Positions 53,403-62,952 of a stretch of 64,000 nucleotides of DNA are shown here, piece after piece. The position numbers and the translations under genes were made by a program. The stretch is from Microbulbifer litoralis (GTDB lineage Bacteria; Pseudomonadota; Gammaproteobacteria; Pseudomonadales; Cellvibrionaceae). The stretch spans positions 496,001 through 560,000 of the forward strand of contig NZ_JALKCV010000001.1 of assembly GCF_023634065.1 (NCBI RefSeq). Direction: 5' to 3'. The notes under the pieces are model-generated. The model did no database searches. It worked only from the letters and a program-made list of their open reading frames with translations, and was not told the origin of the DNA. Within the stretch, counting starts at the first letter, position 1. The number at the start of each line of letters is the position of its first letter.

Positions 53403-55931
53403 ATGGTTAAGCAAAAACTGATCGTCATCGGCAACGGCATGGTGGGCCACCACTTTCTCGAGCAGCTGGCTTCAAGGCCCGAAAAAGAGCTGTTCGACGT
53501 TACCGTCTTCTGCGCCGAACCCAGACCCGCCTACGACCGCGTCCACCTGTCCGAATACTTCGCCGGCCGCACGGCCGACGACCTGGCCATGGGCAAGATC
53601 GAGCAGTACCGCGACTGGGGGTTCGAGCTGCACCTGAACGATGCCGCGGTGAGCATCGACAGGGAAAACCGGGTCGTCACCTCCGAATCCGGCACCGGGA
53701 AACCCTACGACAAACTGATCCTGGCCACCGGCTCCTATCCTTTCGTGCCGCCCATCCCCGGCCACGAGCACGAGAAGTGCTTCGTCTACCGCACTCTCGA
53801 AGACCTGGACGCGATCCGCGCAGCCAGTGAAAACGCCCGCGTCGGCGTGGTGGTCGGCGGCGGCCTGCTGGGCCTGGAAGCGGCCAATGCGCTCAAGGAA
53901 CTGGGCCTCGAAGCCCACGTGGTCGAATTCGCCCCCGGCCTGATGGGCGTGCAGCTGGACGAAGGCGGCTCCGGGCTGCTGAGAAGCAAGATCGAGGACC
54001 TGGGTGTGACCGTGCACACCAGCACCGCCACTGAGCTGATCGAGGAAGTGGACGGCGGTCGCCTGCGGATGCGTTTTAAGGGAGAACGCGAACTGGCCAC
54101 CGACCTGATCGTCTTCTCCGCCGGTATCCGTCCCGAGGACAAGCTGGCCAGGGCCGCCGGCCTGCAACTGGGCGAGCGCGGCGGCATCGTCATCGATGAA
54201 TCCTGCCGCACCTCCGACGGCAATATCTTCGCCATCGGCGAGTGCGCCCTGTACAACAACTTCATCTACGGCCTGGTGGCCCCCGGCTACACCATGGCCC
54301 GCAACACCGTGTCCCTGCTGTGCGGCGAGGAGGCCAGCTTTACCAGTGCCGATATGAGCACCAAGCTGAAACTGCTGGGCGTCGAGGTGGGTTCCATCGG
54401 CGATGCCCACGGCCGCGCCGAGGGCGCCGCTGCCATTACCTTTGTCGACGAGCAGAGCGGCATTTACAAACGCATGATCACCGACAGCGAAGGCAAGCAA
54501 CTGCTGGGCGCCGTGCTGGTGGGCGATACCGGTGACTACGACCAGCTACTGCAGTACCACCTGAACGGCATCGAACTGCCCGAACAGCCGGAACAACTGA
54601 TCCTGCCCGCCGCCGACGGCGCGGCGCCGACCCTGGGCGCCGGCGCCCTGCCGGACACCGCCACCATCTGCTCCTGCCACAACGTCAGCAAGGGCGATAT
54701 CGTACAGACAGTCCAGGGGGGCTGCTGCTCCCTGGGCGAAGTGAAGGATGCCACCAAGGCCTCCACCGGCTGCGGCGGCTGCGCCGCGCTGCTGAAAAAT
54801 ATCGTCGACGAGGAGCTCGCGGCGCTGGGTATGGAAGTCAACAACGACCTCTGCCCGCACTTCCCCCACACTCGCCAGGAAATTTTCCATATGGTGCAGG
54901 TGGAGGAGATCAAGACCTTCGACGAACTGCTGGAAAAACACGGCCGCGGCCAGGGCTGCGAAGTCTGCAAGCCGGCGGTGGGTTCCATTCTCGCCTCGCT
55001 GTGGAACGAGCACGTACACAAAAAACCGCACGTGGGCCTGCAGGATACCAACGACACCTTTATGGCCAACATGCAGAAGAACGGCAGCTACTCGGTCGTG
55101 CCGCGCGTGCCCGGCGGCGAGATCACACCGGACAAACTGATCGTGCTGGGCCAGGTGGCGAAGAAGTACAACCTCTACACCAAGATCACCGGCGGCCAGC
55201 GGGTCGACCTGTTCGGCGCACGGCTGGAACAGCTGCCGGAAATCTGGGGCGAGCTGATCGACGCCGGTTTCGAGACCGGCCACGCCTACGGTAAATCCTT
55301 GCGCACGGTGAAGTCCTGTGTCGGCAGCACCTGGTGCCGCTTCGGTGTGCAGGACAGCGTGAAGATGGCGCTGGACGTTGAGAACCGTTACAAGGGCCTG
55401 CGCTCGCCGCACAAGATCAAGATGGCGGTCTCCGGCTGTACGCGCGAGTGCGCGGAGGCGCAGAGCAAGGATGTGGGCGTGATCGCCACCGAGAATGGCT
55501 GGAACCTGTTCCTGTGCGGCAACGGCGGTATGCGCCCGCGCCACGCCGACCTGTTCGCCACCGACCTGGACGACGAGACGCTGATCAGGTACATCGACCG
55601 CTTCCTGATGTTTTACGTGCGTACCGCCGACAAACTGCAGCGCACCTCCGTATGGCTGGAAAACCTGGACGGCGGCCTCGACTACCTGCGCGAAGTCATT
55701 GTCGATGACAAGCTCGGTATCTGCGACGAGCTGGAGGCGCAGATGGCCAATGTGGTGGGCACCTACCAGTGCGAGTGGAAAACCGCCATCAACGACCCCG
55801 AAATGCTCAAGCGCTTCCGCCAGTTCGTGAACACCGACGAGCCGGACGAGAAAATCGTATTTGTCGAGGAGCGCGGCCAGCCGCGACCGGCGGAGGAAGA
55901 GGAAATCGTCAGGATTGCCGAACCGGCGTAG
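53403..55931 (+). CDS. nirB: NADH-dependent assimilatory nitrite reductase, large subunit
   Basis: 842 residues, full length. The N-terminal FAD/NAD(P)H domain (1-400) has VIGNGMVGHHFLEQLASR and VGVVVGGGLLGLEAANALKE. A [2Fe-2S] BFD-type domain (about 418-475) has CSCHNVSKGDIV and STGCGGC. The sulfite/nitrite reductase domains (about 545-790) carry the siroheme/[4Fe-4S] ligands in CVGSTWC (CX5C) and SGCTREC (CX3C). It reduces nitrite to ammonium with NADH in the cytoplasm. nirD follows after about 110 bases and nasA after that. Confidence 0.96.
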   Translation: MVKQKLIVIGNGMVGHHFLEQLASRPEKELFDVTVFCAEPRPAYDRVHLSEYFAGRTADDLAMGKIEQYRDWGFELHLNDAAVSIDRENRVVTSESGTGKPYDKLILATGSYPFVPPIPGHEHEKCFVYRTLEDLDAIRAASENARVGVVVGGGLLGLEAANALKELGLEAHVVEFAPGLMGVQLDEGGSGLLRSKIEDLGVTVHTSTATELIEEVDGGRLRMRFKGERELATDLIVFSAGIRPEDKLARAAGLQLGERGGIVIDESCRTSDGNIFAIGECALYNNFIYGLVAPGYTMARNTVSLLCGEEASFTSADMSTKLKLLGVEVGSIGDAHGRAEGAAAITFVDEQSGIYKRMITDSEGKQLLGAVLVGDTGDYDQLLQYHLNGIELPEQPEQLILPAADGAAPTLGAGALPDTATICSCHNVSKGDIVQTVQGGCCSLGEVKDATKASTGCGGCAALLKNIVDEELAALGMEVNNDLCPHFPHTRQEIFHMVQVEEIKTFDELLEKHGRGQGCEVCKPAVGSILASLWNEHVHKKPHVGLQDTNDTFMANMQKNGSYSVVPRVPGGEITPDKLIVLGQVAKKYNLYTKITGGQRVDLFGARLEQLPEIWGELIDAGFETGHAYGKSLRTVKSCVGSTWCRFGVQDSVKMALDVENRYKGLRSPHKIKMAVSGCTRECAEAQSKDVGVIATENGWNLFLCGNGGMRPRHADLFATDLDDETLIRYIDRFLMFYVRTADKLQRTSVWLENLDGGLDYLREVIVDDKLGICDELEAQMANVVGTYQCEWKTAINDPEMLKRFRQFVNTDEPDEKIVFVEERGQPRPAEEEEIVRIAEPA

Positions 55932-56039
55932 AGAGGCAACTGCATGGTCTGCGGAACTACTGCTCGGCGCACCATGAATGGGCAAAACAATGAATTTTTA
56001 AATACCAGTGCACAACTATTGCATTTTGGAGTATAAATA

Positions 56040-56420
56040 ATGAATCAAGTTGCCATAACCCGCACCCAGTGGCAGCCGATCTGCCAGCGATCAGATCTGG
56101 TTGCCAATTCCGGAGTGTGTGCCCTTATGGGCGATGCGTCTTCCGACAGAAAGAGCATTGCCCTGTTTTTTATTCCCGGCGCAGAGCCACAGCTCTACGC
56201 CATCGACAACCGGGATCCCTTCTCCAATGCCGGTGTTATCGCACGCGGTATTGTCGCGGAGGTGGACGGCCAGTTGACCGTAGCCTCGCCGCTGTACAAA
56301 CAGCACTTTCGCCTCGGCGACGGCGTCTGCCTGGAAGATGAAACCGTCAAGCTCGACACCTATCCGATCGCCTTTGACGGCGATACCGTTCTCATTACCA
56401 CCGGGTCGGAAAATTCCTGA
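56040..56420 (+). CDS. nirD: Assimilatory nitrite reductase, small subunit
   Basis: 126 residues with GGAG upstream of the ATG. It has a Rieske-like fold (AGAEPQLYAIDNRDPFSNAG-type region, VASPLYKQHFRLGDGVCLED) but the Cys-His cluster ligands of true Rieske proteins are missing (Gln-His appears at YKQHF without CPxH), as is normal for NirD. It supports NirB assembly or activity. It ends 2 bases before nasA, so the two are cotranslated. Confidence 0.94.
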   Translation: MNQVAITRTQWQPICQRSDLVANSGVCALMGDASSDRKSIALFFIPGAEPQLYAIDNRDPFSNAGVIARGIVAEVDGQLTVASPLYKQHFRLGDGVCLEDETVKLDTYPIAFDGDTVLITTGSENS

Positions 56421-56422
56421 CA

Positions 56423-59089
56423 ATGGCACTGATCGAGCGGTTTCACGCCCAGAAAACCTGTACCACCTGCCCCTACTGCGGCGTCGGCTGCGGCGTCGCC
56501 GCCACGCACAAGCGCGGCGCCAGCGAGGAAGTCAGTATCGAGGGCGACGAGCGCCACCCGGCCAATGCCGGCCGCCTCTGTGTCAAGGGATCGGCGCTGG
56601 CGGAAACCCTCGGCGAACGCGGCCGCCTGCTGCGCCCGCGCCTGCACGGCCGCGAACACGACTGGGACAGCGCCATGGACTATATGGCCCGCCAGTTCGC
56701 CCGCACCATTGCCGAGCACGGTCCCGACTCCGTCGCCTTCTACCTGTCCGGCCAGTTGCTGACCGAGGACTACTATGTCGCCAACAAGCTGATGAAAGGC
56801 TTTATCGGCAGCGGCAATGTGGATACCAACTCACGGCTGTGCATGTCGTCCGCGGTGGCCGCCTACAAACGCAGCCTGGGCGCAGACGCAGTGCCCTGCT
56901 GTTACCGGGATCTGGAAGAGGCCGAGCTGGTGGTGCTGGTCGGCTCCAACGCCGCCTGGACCCACCCGATCCTGTTCCAGCGCATGCAGGCGGCGGAGAC
57001 GAAACTGGTGGTCGTCGACCCCCGCGCCAGCGCCACCAGCGAAATGGCAGACCTGCACCTGCCGATTACACCGGGCAGCGACGCGGCACTGTTCAACGGC
57101 CTGTTGAATTACCTGCTGGAACAGGACCGGCTCGACGACACCTTCATCGAACAACATACCGAAAATTTTGCCGAGGCGGTAATTGCAGCGCGCGACTGGA
57201 CACTGGAGAAAACCGCCCGCGCCTGTGCTATCGAGAAGGAGAAACTGAAAGAATTTTTCCGATTGTTCGCGCGCACGGAAAAAACCATCAGTTTCTACTC
57301 CCAGGGCGTCAACCAGTCCAGCAGCGGCACCGACAAGAACAACTCGATCATCAACTGTCACCTGGCCAGCGGCCGCATTGGCAAGCCAGGCTGCGGTCCC
57401 TTTTCCATTACCGGCCAGCCCAATGCCATGGGTGGGCGCGAAGTCGGCGGGCTCGCCAATATGCTGGCCGCCCATATGAATTTCGAGCCGGACGATATCG
57501 ACCGCGTGGGCCGCTTCTGGCGCGCCGGCAATATGACGCAGAAGCCGGGACTGAAGGCGGTGGATCTTTTCCGCGCGGTGGAGAGTGGCGAGATCAAGGC
57601 CATCTGGATCATGGCCACCAATCCGGCGGTGAGCATGCCGGATGCGGCGCGTATCGGTCGCGCGCTGGAGAAGTGCCCACTGGTGGTGGTGTCCGACTGT
57701 GTCGCCGATACCGATACCGCCCGCTGCGCCGACCTGCTGCTACCGGCCACCACCTGGGGCGAAAAGAACGGCACCGTGACCAATTCCGAACGGCGCATCT
57801 CGCGGCAGCGGGGTTTCCTGGCGCCGCCGGGCGAAGCCCGCCACGACTGGCAGATTATCTGCGACCTGGCGCGGCGGCTGGGTTACGGCGAGGCGTTTGA
57901 CTACCGGCACCCGGTGGAGATTTTCCGCGAACACGCCGCCCTGTCCGGCTTCGAGAACGACCGCTCGCGCGCCTTCGATATCTCCGCATTGCAAGCTCTC
58001 AACGAGCGCGAGTACGACCAGTTGCAACCGGTGCAGTGGCCGATCAACGCCGACAACCCCGGCGGCAGTGCGCGGCTGTTCACCGACGGCCACTTTTTCA
58101 CCCCCAGTGGCCGCGCGCAGTTTGTGCCGATACGCCCGCTGGCGCCTCAACAGCAGCGCAGCGACGACTATCCGCTGTGGTTGAACAGCGGCCGCATGCG
58201 CGATCAATGGCACACCATGACCCGCACCGGACGCGCGCGCAAACTGCTCGATCACAGCGAGATGCCCCGGATCCAGGTCCACCCCGCCGACGCCGCGCAC
58301 CTCGGTATCGAAGACGGACAGCTGGTGGAAGCGGCCAGCGTTCGCGGCCGCATGCGCGGCCGCGCCGAAATCACCGCGGCGCAGAAAAAAGGCGAGCTCT
58401 TCGCGCCGATTCACTGGAGCGAAAGCCTGGCCGGCGACAGCCGTGTCAGCGCCCTGGCGGAGCCGGCAACCGATCCGCATTCCGGGCAGCCGGAATTCAA
58501 GCAGGTGGCCGTGCGACTGCGCGGGCTCACCGTGCATACCTACCTGTGCCTGATCTGCCCGGCGCAAACCGCGGGCCGACTGCAGGGCCAACTGGCCGAA
58601 ATCGAATCCCTGCAGCATTGGTACCGGGTACCCTGCGATGGTGGCTACCGCTATGAACTGGCACTGTCCGACGCACCCGACTGCCGCGCACTGGCACAGC
58701 GGTTACTGGAGAGCGTCGGCGAACCACTCCGCTGGCAGCAACTGCAACTGCCCGGCGCCCAGCGCTGGCTGGTGTACACGGACGCATTGCAACTGCTGCT
58801 GTTTACCGCTGACGACTGGCGACGGCTGCCGGACCGCCACGCGTTGGAGCAGTGGCTGGTCGAGGCCCTGCCCGACAACCCCGCCCAGCTGTTGCAGAAG
58901 GTTACCCCGGCGGCACAGATGGTCTGTAGCTGCATGCAGGTCTCCCGGGAGCAGATCGAGACCGCCATCGCCGCGGGCACCGACTCCGTGGAGGCCCTGG
59001 GTGAACAGCTGGGTTGCGGCACCAACTGCGGCTCCTGCAAGCCGGAGATCGCCTCGATTCTGCGGGCGCGGGTGAAAAGCGTCGCCTGA
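56423..59089 (+). CDS. nasA: Assimilatory nitrate reductase, catalytic subunit
   Basis: 888 residues. The N-terminal [4Fe-4S] motif is CPYCGVGC with the fourth Cys in GRLCVKG. Bis-MGD-binding motifs include STNSRLCMSSAV-like NSRLCMSS, GVNQSSSGTDKNN, ITGQPNAMGGREVGG and WIMATNPAVSMPD. The C-terminal molybdopterin-dinucleotide domain (about 575-700) is followed by a BFD-like [2Fe-2S] domain (about 830-885, CSCMQVSREQIE and GCGTNCGSCK), seen in the NAD(P)H-coupled NasA class. It reduces nitrate to nitrite in the cytoplasm (no Tat signal). moeA follows. Confidence 0.95.
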   Translation: MALIERFHAQKTCTTCPYCGVGCGVAATHKRGASEEVSIEGDERHPANAGRLCVKGSALAETLGERGRLLRPRLHGREHDWDSAMDYMARQFARTIAEHGPDSVAFYLSGQLLTEDYYVANKLMKGFIGSGNVDTNSRLCMSSAVAAYKRSLGADAVPCCYRDLEEAELVVLVGSNAAWTHPILFQRMQAAETKLVVVDPRASATSEMADLHLPITPGSDAALFNGLLNYLLEQDRLDDTFIEQHTENFAEAVIAARDWTLEKTARACAIEKEKLKEFFRLFARTEKTISFYSQGVNQSSSGTDKNNSIINCHLASGRIGKPGCGPFSITGQPNAMGGREVGGLANMLAAHMNFEPDDIDRVGRFWRAGNMTQKPGLKAVDLFRAVESGEIKAIWIMATNPAVSMPDAARIGRALEKCPLVVVSDCVADTDTARCADLLLPATTWGEKNGTVTNSERRISRQRGFLAPPGEARHDWQIICDLARRLGYGEAFDYRHPVEIFREHAALSGFENDRSRAFDISALQALNEREYDQLQPVQWPINADNPGGSARLFTDGHFFTPSGRAQFVPIRPLAPQQQRSDDYPLWLNSGRMRDQWHTMTRTGRARKLLDHSEMPRIQVHPADAAHLGIEDGQLVEAASVRGRMRGRAEITAAQKKGELFAPIHWSESLAGDSRVSALAEPATDPHSGQPEFKQVAVRLRGLTVHTYLCLICPAQTAGRLQGQLAEIESLQHWYRVPCDGGYRYELALSDAPDCRALAQRLLESVGEPLRWQQLQLPGAQRWLVYTDALQLLLFTADDWRRLPDRHALEQWLVEALPDNPAQLLQKVTPAAQMVCSCMQVSREQIETAIAAGTDSVEALGEQLGCGTNCGSCKPEIASILRARVKSVA

Positions 59090-59264
59090 GCACGGATCCT
59101 CTCTCCGGCCATCCACCCGCAGGCGCTATCGCGCCGGCGCTTGCCCAGGAGTCTTCGAAAGCGGACTCCCGCGACAAACCCTTCAAGAAGCTATCCACCG
59201 ATTTAATTTTGCCGCCGATCGCGCTATTGTCCGGTGCAACAGCCGCAATAAAAGACCAGAGCCC

Positions 59265-60515
59265 ATGACCATCGATACCTGCCTGCAGAAGGGCCTGCTC
59301 CCGGTGGAGCGGGCGCGCGCGCAGCTGCTGGAATCCGTTGCGCCACTGCGGGAAACCGAAACACTGCCGCTGGAACAGGCCCGCGGCCGGTTACTGGCGG
59401 AGGCGGCCAGTGCGCAGCTGGACCTGCCGCCCTGCGACAACTCGGCCATGGACGGCTACGCCCTGTGCGGCGACGGCCTGCAGTTCTCACTGGTGGGCAA
59501 AAGCCTGGCCGGCCACCCCTATTCCGGCGCGCTGGAGCCCGGCCAGTGCGTGCGCATCACCACCGGCGCGGCCCTGCCCGAGGGCGCCGACCGGGTGGAA
59601 ATGCAGGAAAATATCAAGCTCGATGACAAGCGCGTGCTGCTGCAGAAAGCCGCCGCTGCCGGCGCCCATATCCGCCGTCGCGGCGAGGATGTCACCAGCG
59701 GCGAAACCCTCGTGCCGGTCGGTCGGCGCCTCAAGGTGCCGGATATCGCGCTGCTGGCCGCGGCCGGCGTGCAGCGGGTCACGGTACTGCGCCGACTGCG
59801 CGCGGCGCTGTTGTCAGTCGGCGACGAACTGAAACCGCTGTCGACGCCGGCGGCGGAACTGGGCACCGGCGAGATCTACGACAGCAACCGCATCGCGCTC
59901 AGGGCCGCGCTGGAGGAGCTGGAAATCGACGTCGTCGACCTCGGCTGCCAGCCCGACGATCCCGGGCCGATTCGCGCGGCCTTCGAGCGGGCCCGCGACA
60001 GCGCGGATATCGTGATCACCAGCGGCGGTGTCTCCGTCGGTGAGGCGGACTATACCCGCGGCGTACTGGAGGAACTGGGGCAGCTGGAAATGTGGCGACT
60101 GGCGATCAAGCCCGGCAAGCCGTTCACCTTCGGCCGGCTGCCGCGGGCAGCCGGCGAGAGCTACTTCTTCGGCCTGCCCGGCAACCCGGTGTCCGCGCTG
60201 GTCACCCTCTACCAACTGGTGCTGCCGGCAGTGGAAAAAATACGCGGGGCCGACGACGAGCTGGTACGTTTCCAGGGCCGCGCGCGCCTGCTGAACCCGA
60301 TCCGCAAGTCGCCGGGGCGGCTGGATTTCCAGCGCGGCTTTACCTATCGCGACGGCGACGGCCTGCAGGTGGTGGAAACCACCGGAATCCAGGGCAGTCA
60401 TATCCTGTCCGGATTCTCCCACGCCAACTGCTTTATCGTGCTGCCCCGGGAAAGCGGCGACTGCGACACCGGCGACTGGGTGACCATCGAACCCTTCGGG
60501 GCGCCGTTGACCTGA
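59265..60515 (+). CDS. moeA: Molybdopterin molybdenumtransferase
   Basis: 416 residues, full length. MoeA inserts molybdate into adenylated molybdopterin. The N-terminal domain includes CDNSAMDGYAL; RITTGAALPEGADRV and RRRGEDVTSGETL are family motifs. The catalytic domain has LLSVGDEL, GEIYDSNRIALRAALEE, ITSGGVSVGEADY and GLPGNPVSALV. It completes the Moco pathway of the moa operon and lies directly downstream of the enzyme that needs the cofactor, 175 bases after nasA. Confidence 0.96.
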   Translation: MTIDTCLQKGLLPVERARAQLLESVAPLRETETLPLEQARGRLLAEAASAQLDLPPCDNSAMDGYALCGDGLQFSLVGKSLAGHPYSGALEPGQCVRITTGAALPEGADRVEMQENIKLDDKRVLLQKAAAAGAHIRRRGEDVTSGETLVPVGRRLKVPDIALLAAAGVQRVTVLRRLRAALLSVGDELKPLSTPAAELGTGEIYDSNRIALRAALEELEIDVVDLGCQPDDPGPIRAAFERARDSADIVITSGGVSVGEADYTRGVLEELGQLEMWRLAIKPGKPFTFGRLPRAAGESYFFGLPGNPVSALVTLYQLVLPAVEKIRGADDELVRFQGRARLLNPIRKSPGRLDFQRGFTYRDGDGLQVVETTGIQGSHILSGFSHANCFIVLPRESGDCDTGDWVTIEPFGAPLT

Positions 60516-60587
60516 GTTCACCCGGAAGATCACTGATCGGGCGGGGTGTAAAACAATATTGGGATAACCGGATTGAGATAACCGGCC

Positions 60588-60998
60588 ATGTTCAAGATTC
60601 AACAGATCGACCATATCGTCCTGCGCGTCAGCGACCTGCAGGCAATGACGGATTTTTATATCGACGTACTGGGTTGTACCCGGGAACGGGAGCAGCGCGA
60701 GATCGGCCTCTACCAGCTGCGCGCCGGCAGCAGCCTGATCGACCTGGTACCGGTCAACCAGAAACTGGGCCGCGCCGGCGGCGCACCGCCGGGAAACGAG
60801 GGTCGCAATATGGATCACCTTTGCCTGCGCGTGTCCCCTTTCGACGCCGATGCGATACTCTCCCACCTGCGCGAACGGGGCCTGGAGCCGGGGCAGGTGG
60901 AATCCCGCTACGGTGCCGAGGGCGAGGGCCCCTCCATCTACATCACCGATCCGGAAAACAATGTGGTGGAGCTCAAGGGGCCGCCCTGGCAGAGCTGA
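60588..60998 (+). CDS. VOC-family (glyoxalase/bleomycin-resistance fold) protein
   Basis: 136 residues. One vicinal-oxygen-chelate module pair: IDHIVLRVSDLQAMTDFYID at the start (metal-ligand His), MDHLCLRVSPFDADAILSHL in the middle and IYITDPENNVVELKGPPWQ with the C-terminal Glu ligand. Such proteins include lyases, dioxygenases and resistance proteins; no substrate can be named. It follows moeA by 72 bases in the same direction but has no obvious link with nitrate assimilation. Confidence 0.88.
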   Translation: MFKIQQIDHIVLRVSDLQAMTDFYIDVLGCTREREQREIGLYQLRAGSSLIDLVPVNQKLGRAGGAPPGNEGRNMDHLCLRVSPFDADAILSHLRERGLEPGQVESRYGAEGEGPSIYITDPENNVVELKGPPWQS

Positions 60999-61100
60999 AC
61001 CACGCCTCTGCAGGCCGCGTCGATACCGCGGGGCCGTTGCGTACGGCGCACCCACCCCAATAGAGATAGTTTCATTCGGATGAAAAGGAGAGCGAAACGC

Positions 61101-61829
61101 ATGCACAGCGAAACCATCGAGTACACCGTGGAGGGCGATTCCTTTACCGGTTATATCGCCAGCGACGACAGCGTCAGCGGCAAACGCCCCGGTATCCTGA
61201 TGATTCACGAATGGTGGGGCCACAACGATTTTGTGCGCGGGGAAGCCGACAAACTGGCCGCGGAGGGCTATACCGTCTTCGCACTGGATATGTTCGGCAC
61301 CGGCAAGCAGGCGGACAACCCGGACGATGCCGCCGCGCTGATGAACGCAGTGCTGGAGAAACCCGGCGCGGTCGAGGCGCGCTTCCGCGCGGCGCTGGAA
61401 ATCCTGCAACAACACGACACCGTGGATGCAGATAAAATCGCCGCCCAGGGTTACTGCTTCGGCGGGGCCGTGGCCCTGAATATGGCGCGGCTGGGACTAG
61501 ACCTGAACGGTGTCGTGAGCTTCCACGGCAACCTGGCCAGCGATATCCGGGCGAAACCGGGCGGCGTCAAGGCGGAACTGCAGGTCTATACCGGTGGCGC
61601 GGACGCAATGATTCCGGCAGAGCAGGTGGGCGCCTTTGTCGAGGAAATGCAGAATGCCGGGGCCAAATTCGAGCTGACCAGCTACCCGGGCGTCAAACAC
61701 GGCTTCACCAACCCCGCCGCCACCGGCCGCGGCGAGAAGTTCGGAATCCCGCTGGCGTATAGCGAAGAGGCGACCAGGGATTCCCGGACAGGCGCCCTGG
61801 CCTTCTACCGGAAACTGTTCGGGGGCTGA
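61101..61829 (+). CDS. Dienelactone hydrolase family protein
   Basis: 242 residues from the ATG at 61101, chosen because AAGGAG lies 10 bases upstream; an ATG at 61080 has none. Alpha/beta hydrolase with the Cys-Asp-His triad of dienelactone hydrolases: GYCFGGAVAL (Cys nucleophile), YTGGADAMIP (Asp) and GVKHGFTN (His). An N-terminal GILMIHEWWGHNDFV segment gives the oxyanion region. Housekeeping members hydrolyse small esters; the substrate is unknown. No ring-cleavage pathway genes are nearby. Confidence 0.9.
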   Translation: MHSETIEYTVEGDSFTGYIASDDSVSGKRPGILMIHEWWGHNDFVRGEADKLAAEGYTVFALDMFGTGKQADNPDDAAALMNAVLEKPGAVEARFRAALEILQQHDTVDADKIAAQGYCFGGAVALNMARLGLDLNGVVSFHGNLASDIRAKPGGVKAELQVYTGGADAMIPAEQVGAFVEEMQNAGAKFELTSYPGVKHGFTNPAATGRGEKFGIPLAYSEEATRDSRTGALAFYRKLFGG

Positions 61830-61899
61830 CTTGATTCTGGAAGTCGCGCGGCTGGATATAAACCCCGAGGTGGAGCCCTACCGGCTCACTCGGGAAAGC

Positions 61900-62342
61900 C
61901 CCCGGCCTTAGCAGCGGAATCCGGGGCACTTCGACCCCGTTTCCGACACCGACTTTCCCGGATTCCGGCGCTGCGCGCCTGCATCCGGGCTACGCCCTGT
62001 CGACTCGCACTCCGGGCCCAACCCGGACAAGTAGCCCGGATGAAGCGCAGCGGAATCCGGGAGCCCCCTGCATCCAGGCTACGCCCTGTCGACTTGCACT
62101 CCGGGCCCAACCCGGACAAGTAGCCCGGATGAAGCGCAGCGGAATCCGGGAGCACCCCTGCATCCGGGCTGCGCCCCGTCGACTTGCACTCCGGGCCCAA
62201 CCCGGACAAGTAGCCCGGATGAAGCGCAGCGGAATCCGGGAGCGCGCCTGCATCCGGGCTGCGCCCTGTCGACTCGTACTCCGGGCCCACCCCGGACAAG
62301 TAGCCCGGATGGAGCGCAGCGGAATCCGGGAGCCTTTCACCA
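61900..62342. repeat. 90-bp tandem repeat array built from REP-like palindromes
   Basis: Four full GTAGCCCGGATG.AGCGCAG units begin at 62031, 62120, 62210 and 62300, spaced 89-90 bp, preceded by a diverged copy from about 61900. Each unit contains GCGCAGCGGAATCCGGGAGC, then TGCATCCGGGCTACG in inverted orientation, and a spacer CTGTCGACTTGCACTCCGGG. The core matches the palindrome at 24488-24580. All open frames across it are by-products of the periodicity. It fills the gap between the dienelactone hydrolase gene and soxR. Confidence 0.92.
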
Positions 62343-62368
62343 TCGCTCCCGGATCCGCCGCCATGTCT

Positions 62369-62845
62369 CTACGACTTGCGGCGCACCTCTTCCAGGTACC
62401 AGGCACCGCTACCCAGTTCCGCCGCCCTGTCGCCGGGATTGCGCAGGGGACAGCTTTTCATCGACAGGCAGCCGCAGCCAATACAACCGTCCAGGCTATC
62501 GCGCAGCCTTGTCAACTGCTCGATGCGCGCATCCAGCTCCTCGTGCCACCGCGCCGACAATCTCGTCCAGTCTTTCTTGTTGGGTGTGCGGCCATCCGGC
62601 AGAGTGTCCAGCGCCGCCTTGATTTCCGCCAGCGGGATACCGGTGCGTTGCGCGACCTTGATGATACTCACCCGCCGCAAGACATCCCGGGCGTAGCGCC
62701 GCTGGTTGCCGCCGGTGCGCCAGCTTTTGATCAGCCCCTTGCTTTCGTAGAAATGCAGGGTGGATACCGCCAGGCCACTGCGCTCGGCCACCTCTCCCAC
62801 ACTCAATTCGCGGTTGAGCTTGCTGCAACCGTCACCTTTCGCCAT
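62369..62845 (-). CDS. soxR: Redox-sensitive transcriptional activator SoxR
   Basis: 158 residues from the ATG at 62845, chosen because GGAGG lies 7 bases upstream; a GTG two codons earlier is too close to it. MerR-type helix-turn-helix (about 15-85, [20 protein letters not shown] and [13 protein letters not shown]), dimerisation helix, and the [2Fe-2S] cluster motif [12 protein letters not shown] (about 120-131) followed by PLRNPGD. It senses redox-cycling compounds. A matching SoxR box lies 44 bases upstream in the divergent promoter. Confidence 0.96.
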   Translation of the reverse strand: MAKGDGCSKLNRELSVGEVAERSGLAVSTLHFYESKGLIKSWRTGGNQRRYARDVLRRVSIIKVAQRTGIPLAEIKAALDTLPDGRTPNKKDWTRLSARWHEELDARIEQLTRLRDSLDGCIGCGCLSMKSCPLRNPGDRAAELGSGAWYLEEVRRKS

Positions 62846-62884
62846 GACCACCCCTCCACAGCGGCAATAAATTGCCGTCGCCTA

Positions 62885-62915
62885 TTGACCTAAAGTTAAC
62901 TTGAGCTTTTACACT
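62885..62915 (+). promoter_or_regulatory. SoxR-controlled promoter with SoxR box
   Basis: TTGACC (-35, 62885-62890) and TACACT (-10, 62910-62915) are 19 bp apart, the over-long spacer typical of MerR-family targets. Within it lies CCTAAAGTTAACTTGAGC (62889-62906), close to the SoxR palindrome CCTCAAGTTAACTTGAGG. It faces the FMN reductase gene. Confidence 0.88.
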
Positions 62916-62952
62916 GCCCGGTAACAGATTGCAACCAACGGGAGAAATCACC

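Noticed and set aside
61886-62406. Repetitive open frames on both strands across the tandem array
   Set aside because: The apparent protein repeats (such as SGLGPECKSTGRSPDAG) arise from the 90-bp period divisible by three; no start signals are present.
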